64,000 nucleotides of DNA from Eustoma russellianum (lineage: Eukaryota; Streptophyta; Magnoliopsida; Gentianales; Gentianaceae). Location: the NCBI GenBank assembly GCA_036186865.1, contig AP025051.1, forward strand, positions 25,778,330-25,842,329, given 5' to 3'. Of the stretch, positions 31,975 through 41,644 are shown piece by piece. The translations under genes were made by a program, and so were the position numbers. Within the stretch, counting starts at the first letter, position 1, and each line of letters opens with the position of its first letter. The notes under the pieces are model-generated. The model saw only the letters and a program-made list of their open reading frames with translations, made no database searches and was not told the origin of the DNA.

Positions 31975-33882
31975 GGAAGGTGGAGGGGGATCATGCGGAG
32001 AAGGGTGACCATCATGAGGGCGAGGCTGAGGCTGCAAGGAGCTGGAAATGAAAGAGATGAGGATATGCATAGCTGCAAGATTTGCTGGCTCGTCTCCTGC
32101 TGCGCCTGCATCGTCCTCTGCTGCGCTTGCTGAAGCGCCTGCTCAACCGCCTGCTGAACCGACTGCTACAGCACCTGCTGGGTCTGAGTGAGCTGCGACC
32201 GCAGTGCCTGTACACTCTCCTCATGCTGCGCCCTGATGGTCTCCACCTCATGCTGCAGCGCCGCATGATCTGATTCCAGACGCGAAATATCCTCTGGCGT
32301 CGCAGAAGGCGCGGAGGTGCTGGCCTCGGAGGAAGAACCTGGATACAGAACTTCAGGGAAGAATCGCGGCACTGCTGATCCAACCCTGTACACCTCCCTC
32401 TTCTTCTTATTCTGAGGGCCGATGGTCCGAACCACATCCCAATAAGCACGGTTCTTGTCAGCCTCTTCTCCCCTCTCTACGAGTAATCTGTTGTACTCGT
32501 CCTGAAATGAGAATAAGAATTGTTAGGGTTTAGGGTTTAGAAACAAAACAAACTAAGGAAAAAAAAATGATATCGTAGTCTACTTACACTGATATCGTGG
32601 GCCTTCGCCGTGATCCAGTCCTCCATCCCGTCAGAGGCTTTCTTCCGATGCGTCTTGTAGAAGAGATCGTAGGAGGCTGGCCACTCTCCCGTCTCCGCGT
32701 GCTGAAAGAATGAAATAAAATATGTTAGTGAAATGCAGAATTTAAAAAATTTCAGCATGACCTATTCGTTTATTGGAGGTATCCCGGCCTTAAAGGCCTC
32801 TCCCAAGTCAAATCAAAAATAAAAAGAAAAAGACAAATGAACACATATACTACTTACATTAACCATATACGAATACCAAAAAAACAGCGGAACATAAGAA
32901 ATCAATGAATCTAAATAATCCACTTAAGTCAATGAATCTAAATAATCCACTTAAGTCAATGAATCTAAATAATCCAATGAAATCAATGAATCTAAATAAT
33001 CCAATATTAAAATACTTACCATAGCACGCATCGTGGTGGCGTGGGAAACCGAACCACCTGAGTGTGTGGCAGGTGCTGGGGCCTATAGATTGCCGCTGCG
33101 CCAGTTCGCGTTCCGAGCGCTGCGGGATTGGTTAGCAGGGCTCGGATACGTAGGGAGGCCTCGCAGAAATGGGGTCACGCTCCCACTTGGTCTTGTGCGA
33201 GTTAACGAAGTCCCTGTAGCGTTTGGCGGCCCTCTGGCCCCAGGCCTGCTCCACGTCGTGGGCGATGTTGGCTGGCCAGCTGTATGCCTTCTGCAATTAT
33301 TATACGGAGGAAAAATAAAAATGTGGTTAGAAAAGTAATGATCGATTACGCATCAAAAAGTGAAATTCATCAAATTTGAATACCTGAAACTCATCCCAGT
33401 AGAACCTACGTGTCTGCGGAGTGACACGGGACCAGTCATATCCAGCAGGGTCCTGCCTCAGGTGGAAGGACCGAGTGATGCAACCGGAAATCTGGCCCGA
33501 GTCCGATGCAAACCTGAAAGAGGTGAAGCTGTTAGAAAAAAATAACTCGTGAAATATATTTGAAAACGTGTTAAAAAAAATCATTACTTACGTATGGGTA
33601 TCATGTGACCAAGGGAGGGCACGACGCCCTGGTATGACACCCTCGTCCGATGCCGCATCAGACGCCGGATGATGTGCTGAACCGGTGGGTGTGGGTGGCA
33701 TCGTAGATCTGGGGGGTGCGGACCTATTGGCAGACCTTAAAAGGTCCGCGTCCGCAGCCAGAGCGGCGGTCGACACCGAACCAAGCAGCTCATGCTGAGA
33801 GACGAACAGATCGAACTCTCCTGAGAGGGCCTGTCTGGCTGGTGGGTAGGTGGATCGAGTAGGTAAACCCTCACTAGCCATC
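31975..33882 (-). CDS. Transposase_24 (Ptta/En/Spm plant transposase) gene, five exons
   Basis: Read leftwards. The start ATG (MASEGLPTRSTYPP) is at 33882. Exon 1 ends at a GTAAGT donor near 33591. Exon 2 (FASDSGQISGCITRSF to FYWDEFQ, about 33515-33386) has a TTTCAG acceptor and a GTATTC donor. Exon 3 (KAYSWPANIAHDVEQAWG, about 33291-33013) ends at GTAAGT. Exon 4 (AETGEWPASYDLFYKTHRKK, about 32705-32591) ends at GTAAGT. Exon 5 (DEYNRLLVERGEEADKN, from about 32501) ends in a Gln/Glu-rich coiled coil. All splice sites are GT-AG. The family is the second protein of plant CACTA elements and is thought to bind subterminal repeats. Exon 3 changes frame near 33140 and a TAG interrupts the coiled coil near 32165, so the copy may be damaged. 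Confidence 0.68.
32752..32812. repeat. 60-bp repeat with GGCCTTAAAGGCC palindrome, copy 1
   Basis: It lies in intron 3 of the Transposase_24 gene. The related copy is at 34013-34073. Both share CCTATTCG, TTGGAGG or TCGGAGG, CCGGCCTTAA(A/T)GGCC and TCTCCCAAG. Confidence 0.75.
32902..33005. repeat. Four-copy 27-bp tandem repeat in an intron
   Basis: The unit TCAATGAATCTAAATAATCC plus seven bases occurs at 32902, 32929, 32956 and 32983, inside intron 3 of the Transposase_24 gene. Confidence 0.92.
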
Positions 33883-34012
33883 AGATCTGCAAGGGTGAAA
33901 AATTTAAAAGGCACATTCAACGAGTTTAGGGTTGATTGGCCAAACAAATAAAATGTCCAAAAAATGACAAGTGTTTACATACATTTAATGCAAGATATTA
34001 ACAATTTTGAAA

Positions 34013-34073
34013 ATTTCGGCATGGCCTATTCGATTATCGGAGGTTTTCCGGCCTTAATGGCCTCTCCCAAGAC
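34013..34073. repeat. 60-bp repeat with GGCCTTAATGGCC palindrome, copy 2
   Basis: It lies upstream of the Transposase_24 start and is related to 32752-32812. Confidence 0.75.
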
Positions 34074-34335
34074 AAATCCAAATCCAAACAACATGACATG
34101 ATTAACCAAACTACATAATCAAACTTCATCATCAAATTACACTTCAAAGTATACATCACTTGAACTTGATACTTAAAGCATAAATATGCATCACCTCTAA
34201 ACAAATTACACTTCAAAATATACATCACGTCTACATCCTTATGATACATAACTTGTAACATGAATTATACCTTTGAACATACCTTACCATATGATCACCA
34301 ACATACTTGCTTCATATGTCGTCGGACATGGAAAC

Positions 34336-34660
34336 CCAACCCCGCACCACCCAGCCACCCCCGCCCCCACAGCCCACCCCCCGCCCATAGCCACCCCCGC
34401 CACAGCCAGCCACCCCCGCCCACATGCCACCCCACCACCAATGCCCTGCCTACAGCCACCACCCCCCCGCCACACCCCCACCACCCCCCCCACAGCCACC
34501 CCCCCGCTCACATCCACCCCCCTACCCCCCCAATGCCCTGCCCACATCCACCCTCACCCACAGCCACCCCCCCCTCACAGCCACCCCCCCCCACCCCACC
34601 CACCCCCCTGCCCCCCCTCCCCAACTCCCACCCCACACCCTCCCTATAGTCCCCAACCCA
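34336..34660. repeat. Strand-asymmetric C-rich tract
   Basis: About 325 bp consist almost only of C, A and T on the plus strand, in CCACCCCCxCC-type runs. The minus strand, which is the sense strand of the transposase gene, is G-rich with many runs of four or more G. Pro/His-rich frames here are composition artefacts. Confidence 0.88.
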
Positions 34661-34904
34661 CCACCAACACCCACAACCCAAACCCAAACAAAGAATTCAA
34701 TCTATAACTAATTAAAATCCTTAAAAACGAAATAGGAAGAAAACTAACCGGAGAAGGAGGTCACTGGAGAACGACGAAAACGGGGAAGTCACCGGCGGCG
34801 AGAAGACGCGTGGAGGGAGAGAGATTTTGCGGGGAGGTGGGAGAATTCGCGGGGAGGGAAATGGGCGGGGGAGGAAATGGGGAAGAAGGGGGATTTCAGG
34901 TTTA

Positions 34905-35010
34905 ATCGAAATTTTGCGACGAAAAGCGACAGAAGTCCGTCGCTATTTCTTGTGTCGTTGCTATTTCTTGTGTCGTCGTTATTTCAAATTTGCGACTTGT
35001 TTCGTCGGTA
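34905..35010. repeat. Internal cluster of subterminal-type repeats
   Basis: Several TGCGACGAAA, GTCGTCGCTA and TCGTCGGTAA motifs lie between the two leftward CACTA genes, far from either terminus. This is probably the promoter region of the Transposase_24 gene. Confidence 0.75.
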
Positions 35011-35098
35011 AATCGTCGTGCTCTTCAGTATTGTAAAAAATAATACAAAATATAAAGTACTTACAGACACATTATGTATATACATGTGTATAAGTACA

Positions 35099-38000
35099 TC
35101 AACATATACACACTTTCACATAAAGGTACATAAAATTTTGACTAACGTCAATCTTCATTTTATCCGCATCCTCATACGCATCTTCATTTTCATCTTCATC
35201 TACATGCTCGTCGTCCTCTTCATCCTCGTATTCGTCTTCGCCTACATCTTCAATATTGTCAGCCGGTTGTATGTTGAGATGAATTTCGATGAAACCGCCG
35301 TTGGGGTCATTTAGAGGGAGATTGTGCAGTTCAACAGTGTCGTATCCACAACGCGGGTTTTCTTCTTGAAATGCGGCATCCATGCCATCTGAACCTGGCT
35401 GGATACTGACATCAAACTTGCTCGATTTCACTTTGCACACGGCTCGCCAGTCTTTTGAGCTCGCATTCATCCTCGTCGTCGGATACGATAGATAGTACAC
35501 CTGGGACGCTTGACTAGCCAAAACGAATGGATCGTACTTTCTGTACCGTCGCCCTTGGTGTATGTCTACCAACTTATATCGGTCGTGAACCTTTGTGCCA
35601 GCGGATAACCTTCCGAGTTGGATCGTACCATTCGCATTTGAATAGCACCACCCGCTTTATAGGCAATGCGGGATATTCGAGCTCAATGATGTCAGTAAGG
35701 TAGCCGTAGAAGTCATCCTCGTCCGGGCTATTGTCATACCGCTTGACACACACTCCGCTGTTCTCCGACGATTTTCGGCTGGCATGGGAGACTGTGTGGA
35801 ATCTATAACCGTTCACAAAACACATGTCGTAGCGCGTGACTCTGTTCAATGGACCCTCGGCTACTGGTGTCAGAATGTAACCGTACTCTTCGTCAGCCAG
35901 ATGACCTTTGCTCGCCTGTAAAACGACAAGTAAGTATACATCAGCGCAATAAATGCATCACATGACGTACACGTAACCAGCAATATGTAAACTTACATGC
36001 CACCTGAACCAATCAGCAAACTTGGCATCTAACTCATTGTTTATTGCATCGCTCGATATACCCGGTGAACGTTCTTGCAATAAATCAACGAACAAGCTGA
36101 AGCAAATTACGAATGAGTACCCTGTATACCTTTGTAATATAATGGATAGAGTAGCGCAAGGTATTTACAAATTAAAATTGGATATCGTTTATACCTCTGG
36201 AACGTGCGACTTGACGCAGTTGCGCAGAACATAAAATGAGCAATCTTCCAGATCGCTGTCCCCCAATATCATTCCTTTCCCTGTCCGTGAAATATGATCG
36301 GATGTGTGAATATCGGGAGGACAACCGGATCTTGAAATGCCGTCGTCATTCCGGGGAACAATCTGCACCTCGACGGGACATCTGGCTCGAAGTAATGAGA
36401 CACGAAGGTCGAGGCTTCCTCCGTCAGGTAGGCATTGCACATCGAGGCCTCGACTTTTGCCTTGTTCCTGATGTTCAGCTTCAAATGCCTGAGATATCTG
36501 TTCATATATTGAATACTCCAACGTCCACATGATAAGACAAATTGGTAAGCATGCTCGCGCTTAGACAAATAAGAACGTCACGTATAAATAAGAGTATCTC
36601 TCGAACGGATACATCCACCTGTACTGAACAGGTCCACCAACGCGTGCCTCGTATGGTAGATGAACTGGCAGGTGTTCCATTGAATCAAAGAAGGCCGGAG
36701 GGAATACAGTTTCCAGCTTGCATAGGATCACTGGGATTTCGCCCTCCAGCCTTGACATATCATCCGCCCTGAGTCTCGTGGATGTAAGACATCTGAAGAA
36801 CAGACTCATCTCGGTAAGTGCTTCCCATACATTGGTTGGAAGCAGCTCGCGGAATGCAATGGGCATCAACCGTTGCATGAACACGTGACAGTCGTGGCTC
36901 TTCATCCCGTGCAAACCGCGTTATTCACGTCGATGTTCTTCGACAGGTTCGAAACATGGCCGTCAGGAAATCTAGCCGTCCCCAGCCACGCTAACAACGC
37001 ACTGACCTGCTCCGCAGTCAGCGTGTACGAGGACTTCGGCATGTAGGATGTGCCAACGGATGCATCCGGTCGCATTTTGAGGTCGCGCATATCAAGTCGT
37101 GCCTTCAAATTGTCTTTTTTTCCTCCCACATTCAGCACTGTATTGAAGATGTTGTCAAACACGTTCTTCTCAATGTGCATGACATCCAGGTTGTGACAGG
37201 ATCATATTGCTTCTTCCAGTACGGAAAGCTCCAAGAATATGCGTCTCTTCTTCCACCCGATACAGTCCACGTTCTAGGTCGGTCGCGTTGTGGCTCTGCC
37301 GTCCGGATCATCAGCGACCCCCACGAATCCACAACTGTCTATCTCCTCCAACACACCCGTCCGCACCCGTGAGGAAGCTCGGGCTTTGTGTCCTTCTCGA
37401 CGATGCTCGGCACGAAGTGCCGTCAACGTTCTTTCTGTACAAATGACTCTGGTCTGGTCATGGAACTTCCTATGGCTATGTCGAACCAGCAAATCTTACG
37501 TCCATGTTCAAGGACATCGTCGTCTTGCTTCATGCAGTAAGGGCAAGCGTATTTCCCCGCTGTACTCCAACCCGACAACATAGAATAAGCCGGGAAGTCG
37601 CTGATCGTCCACATCAGCCAGCGTGTAGCTGGAAGTTTTGTTGGTCGATACATCGAATGTCTCCACCACGCCAAACTCCCACAACCACTTCAGCTCCTGT
37701 ATCAATGGCTGCAGGTATAGGTCGATCTTCTGTTTCGGATTCCTAGGCCCCGGTGCGATCACAGTCAAGAACATGTACGGCTTCTTCATGCACATCCAAG
37801 GTGGTAGATTGTACGGCGTCACGATGACAGGCCACGACGAATACTGCTCTCCCGACTGTCCGAACGGGTTGAACCCGTCGGTGCATAACCCCAACCTAAC
37901 GTTCCTTGTCTCCGACGAAAAACCCGGATGTGTCGCATCGAACGTCCTCCAAGCTTCGCCGTCGATGGATGGCACATCTCACCGTCTTTCGTAGTGTCCG

Positions 38001-38898
38001 CGTGCCACCTCATCTGGCTAGCTGTGGCACCGGATGCGTAGAGCCTCTGCAGTCTAGGGGCGAGAGGTAAATAGTAGAATTGCTTTCTTGGCACGTTCCG
38101 GTTTCTTTTGTTCGTTCTCCACCTGCGTGTCCCACAGACCCTGCACTTGTCTTCATCCTCGTTGATGCCCAGTATATGATGCACCCCTCCGAACAACAAT
38201 CGATCTTCTGAACCGGCAGTCCCAACGCCTGCAGCTGTTTCTTCGTCGAATAAAAACTGTCGACCATCGTGTTCCCTTCGGGAAGAGATTCCCTCATCAG
38301 CTGACACATCCCATCGTACAATCTATCCGTCATGCGGTGCTCCGTCTTCATGCTCGTCATCCGACCGATCATGGACATCTGTGTGTGACTACCGCAACCG
38401 GGATACAGCGGCGTGTTGGCGGCGTTCAGCATCTCAAAAAACTGTCTCGCCTGAGGGTTCGGATCTTCCTCCACGAATATACGCGGCTGTTCATCCGGAT
38501 CCTGTGCACGTTCGTACCCGACATGCATCTGTAAGTACTGCTCTCCGTAAATGCGCCGGCGGCTGCGTCTTGCACCATCTGCACGTATGGGTTCTGAGAT
38601 CCCTCGCCTATTTCTTCGACATCAACCTGACCGGGTCCCCCTTCGACGTGAACAGTTGCAGATGTAGACGCCCCGCATATTCGCCGTGGCAGTACCATGT
38701 ATGGTAATTGTGCACGAAACCTTGTTTCAATAATGTGACCCTCACGTCACCCGGGATCCATATATTTACGGTTCTTGCATTTCTTACACGGACATCTAAT
38801 CTGCGTTCCACTTTCATTACTCGTCGCAAAATCCACAAATTCTTCGAAACCTCCACAAATCTATAACTCCACTCACCGTTGTTTACTCTCTCGTACAT
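35099..38898 (-). pseudogene. TNP2-like CACTA transposase gene with multiple frame breaks
   Basis: Read leftwards from MYERVNNGEWSYRF at 38898. Family landmarks appear in order: a Transpos_assoc-like end GFVHNYHTWYCHGE (about 38700), NTPLYPGC (about 38410), RNVRLGLCTDGFNPFG (about 37900), NLPPWMCMKKPYMFLT (about 37800), GWSTAGKYACPYC (about 37560), MHIEKNVFDNI (37180), a DUF4218 part with MKSHDCHVFMQRL and PVQYRWMYPFERY (36905-36600), DUF4216 with NRVTRYDMCFVNGYRFHT (35849), and a highly acidic tail. The reading changes frame roughly ten times. Some breaks are real introns (GTAAGT near 35999, ACAG near 35920), but most look like one-base indels, for example near 37250, 36905 and 35605. In the correct frames stops are rare. 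It is probably non-functional as assembled. Confidence 0.82.
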
Positions 38899-39534
38899 CC
38901 ACTTTCTATCGCTCCTCCTCGGATCTATTTTCTCGATATACCTTCAAAATAACAGCAGCCTATCTTTTCTCGGTGTGAAAAACCTCAAAATCCACACAAT
39001 AAGATATCTTCCTTCTACATTTTCGTTGACAGTTGATGATTTATGTGTTTGAAATGGGAGAAGAATGGGAGAAGAGTGGAAGAGGAAAGCTGGTTTTATG
39101 GTTCTCTGTCTGCAACTCAGCCGACGATATAGCGATGCTATAGCGACGAACAAGAAAACACAAATACCGACGCTTAATAGGAAACAAACACAAATACCAA
39201 CAGCTTAGCGACGCTTAGCGCCGAAACACGTCGTATGGTGTGCGTATATTGATGTCTGTATTCATTCTTACGACGCTTACCGACAAAATAGCGACGCACC
39301 ACGTATCTTCACACCATACGATGCGTTTTCGTCGCTATATGCGTCGCTAAGTCGTCGCTATTCAGTCCAACGACATTGTCCGCACAGTGCCCGATGGTTA
39401 CAAACGTACGAGCATTTACGTCGCTAAGTCGTCGCTAATTCGTCGCTGAATTCCCCTATATAAACAGACCCCTGCCGTGACTCTAAATATATAAAAAACA
39501 AAATCTCCTTTCTAATCATATAAAGAGAACAAAT

Positions 39535-39907
39535 ATGGTTCGTACTATGCACAGGTACGCCGTGGTAGTGGTCGTACATACCCAAGACGGGCTCTTCAAA
39601 CCACCCGCACCTGCACTGGTTCCTCCACAACCCACAACCCACCCCACCGGCTCTGACTCCTCCTGAACCCACTGTGCAGGAGCCAAGGCTGGCAAGAGAT
39701 CGCAAATTGGCGATCCTCGTGTAGAAATAAAGGAGCTGTGGAACACAGTGGAGGAGATGAGGGAGGTGATTAACGCAACAGGATGAGCGTCTCGACTACC
39801 TGGACAGAAGGCAGATGCAGATCAAATCCAAAGCTGCGCAGTTGAGACGCCTCCTGAAGGCGTGCACGGAGAGTGTTGCTACTCTCTGTTCGGATGACGA
39901 ACAGTGA
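39535..39907 (+). pseudogene. Small rightward ORF, unit A (Pro-rich plus coiled coil), frame-shifted
   Basis: CCTATATAAAC at about 39452 is followed by ATG at 39535. The frame opens with a Pro-rich stretch and stops at about 39664. In another frame, 39733-39780 reads ELWNTVEEMREVINAT, and a one-base shift leads to ERLDYLDRRQMQIKSKAAQL, then RRLLKACTESVATLCSDDEQ and a TGA at 39905. The C-terminal part is helical, basic and ends in an acidic SDDE tail, and it is preserved in unit B. It runs opposite to both transposase genes. I do not recognise the family. Confidence 0.5.
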
Positions 39908-40565
39908 ACGGCTCCTCTCTGCTCTTCTTTTTGATTTTTTTTTCATTTTTTCCTTATGTATTTTGTAATTTTTAATTCTCTATTAATGAAGTTTTTTTTC
40001 CAATCATCGCTTTCGTTTTCTTAATTTAAACACGTGTTTAATCCCTACGAATCTCGACGACGCTAAAATTCAGACAACGCTAAAATACAAACGAAATGTG
40101 GTTTGAAAAAATTTGGGACGACTAATTCACTGATTAAACAGCGACTATATACCGAAGAAACTTAATACAACGACGAGAACCTAATAACCGACGAATTTAT
40201 TATCGGTGTTTGAATTTAGCGCGCTTTACCGACAAAATAGCGATGCACGACGTATCTTCACACCATACGATGCATTTTGTCGTTATATGCGTTGCTAAGT
40301 CGTCGCTATTCAGTCCCAACGGCAGTGTCCGCACAGTGCCCGATGGTTACAACGTACGATGCATTTACGTCGCTAAGTCGTCACTAATTCGTCGCTTTTT
40401 CAAACGAAGTGTCACGCCCGCACATCTTCGGTGTTGAGTAACGGGAAAAAAATTCGTCGACGGATTCGTCGCTATGTCGTCGCTATTTTTACCTATATAT
40501 ATGACCCCACAGCCTTACATTTCATATAAACAAAGTTATAAAACTTCCTAAACAAAATACAAAGT

Positions 40566-40860
40566 ATGTCCCGTCGTTAAATAAGAACCCCAAGGCGCGG
40601 AGGGGCAAACAGTGCACCTCCACAACGGCCTCCTCCTCAACCACAACGGCCTCCTCCTCAACCACAACCCCAAGAAATGCCGGAACTTGCAGATCAACTA
40701 CAGTACGCTTATAGCAAACATGCAGCAGCAGTCGAGGCAACTGCACATCGTGAACAGAAGGCTGCGCAAGTTGAAAGTCAGATATTACAATATGAAGCGC
40801 CTCCTCAAAGAGTTCGCGGAGAATGTGGCGGCCACTCTTTCTTCCGATGACGAAGAGTGA
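40566..40860 (+). pseudogene. Small rightward ORF, unit B (Pro-rich plus coiled coil)
   Basis: CCTATATATATG at about 40491 is followed by ATG at 40566, whose frame stops after four codons. A Pro/Gln-rich segment (PPQRPPPQPQ) reads in one frame. The C-terminal helix QLHIVNRRLRKLKVRYYNMK then RLLKEFAENVAATLSSDDEE reads in a second and stops at 40858. An open stretch of 82 codons without ATG covers 40612-40860. An ATGAATAAA polyadenylation-like signal follows near 40935. Comparison with unit A shows the C-terminus is the conserved part. The function is unknown. A DNA- or partner-binding helper of the transposon is one guess. Confidence 0.5.
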
Positions 40861-41159
40861 ACGGCCCCTCTCCGCTTCTCTTTTAGATTTCTTTTTTAAA
40901 TTTTTTGTCTTTATAATGTAAATTTTTATTTCTAAATGAATAAATTTTTTCCCAATCATCGCTTTCTTTTTTCTTAATTCATACACGTGTTTAATCCTTG
41001 ACGAATCTGCGTCGACACAGCGATGAATCAGAATATGAACGAAAAGTAAAACACAACATTTACGACACGCGGGTTTCATTGACAAAAAACCAACGATATA
41101 CAACGCCGAGAACCTACTAACCAACGAATTTATTTTCTTGTTTATCCGTGTTTATGTTT

Positions 41160-41443
41160 CCGGAATTTTAGCGACACATTAGCGACGATATAGCGACGAA
41201 ACGCTACAAACTAAATAGCGGAGAACAAAAGACACAGAGTAGCGACGAACCGACGACAAAAAACACCGACAAAATTGTAACGAAAGGATCAACCTGACTA
41301 TTTTTTGTTAGCGACAACGTATTTCATCGTTTTTTGTCGCAATTAACGACGAAAATGTGTGTATCGCTATTTCGTCGCAAATTACCAACGAAATACTGAC
41401 GACACAAGGTGCGTCGGTGAATTTTTCGTCGGTAAACGAAATT
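41160..41443. repeat. CACTA right subterminal repeats
   Basis: Dense TAGCGACGA, TCGTCGCAA and related motifs in both orientations, mirroring the left end. Confidence 0.8.
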
Positions 41444-41455
41444 CTTTTTGTGGTG
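41444..41455 (-). repeat. CACTA right terminal inverted repeat
   Basis: CTTTTTGTGGTG, the inverse of the left end CACCACAAAAA. Confidence 0.85.
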
Positions 41456-41482
41456 CTATGTTATATACATGTATTACTATGA

Positions 41483-41558
41483 ATATATATCACACATATA
41501 TATATATACACACACTATATATATATACACACATATATATACACACATATATATACAC

Positions 41559-41644
<86 letters not shown>
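41483..41644. repeat. TA/CA/GT microsatellite at the 5' end of LINE-A
   Basis: Mixed (TA)n and (CA)n, then a pure (TA)n run and (GT)11, ending exactly where LINE coding sequence starts. Confidence 0.93.

Larger units (their letters stand above)
39283..41150 (+). repeat. Tandem duplication inside the CACTA right arm
   Basis: Unit A (about 39283-40200) and unit B (about 40229-41150) share, in order: a subterminal-repeat block with CACAGTGCCCGATGGTTAC, a TATA-like box, a small ORF, a pyrimidine-rich 3' part, CCAATCATCGCTTTC and ACACGTGTTTAATCC. Unit B has an extra 80 bp or so before its TATA box. Confidence 0.8.
31322..41455 (-). mobile_element. CACTA (En/Spm-like) DNA transposon, about 10.1 kb
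   Basis: The left end is CACCACAAAAAAAG and the right end read inward is CACCACAAAAAG, a variant of the usual CACTACAAAAA. Inside lie dense GCGACGAA-type subterminal repeats, a leftward Transposase_24 gene, a leftward TNP2 transposase gene and two rightward small ORF units. The gene pair, subterminal repeats and terminal sequence together identify the CACTA superfamily. The flanking 3-mers are ATA (left) and CTA (right), so the target duplication is imperfect. The TNP2 frame is broken, so this copy is probably not autonomous. Confidence 0.88.

Noticed and set aside
34260..34711. Long overlapping Pro/His-rich frames on the plus strand
   Set aside because: They arise in three frames at once from the C-rich low-complexity tract, with no domain or codon signature. 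Treated as composition artefact.
36480..36610. Possible AT-AC (minor) intron in the TNP2 gene after FERY
   Set aside because: The ATACTC edge does not match the U12 donor consensus and a nearby GT-AG or indel explanation is equally likely.
37175..38707. Plus-strand frames opposite the TNP2 gene
   Set aside because: Shadows of the GC-rich transposase coding strand. The TNP2 landmarks are on the minus strand.
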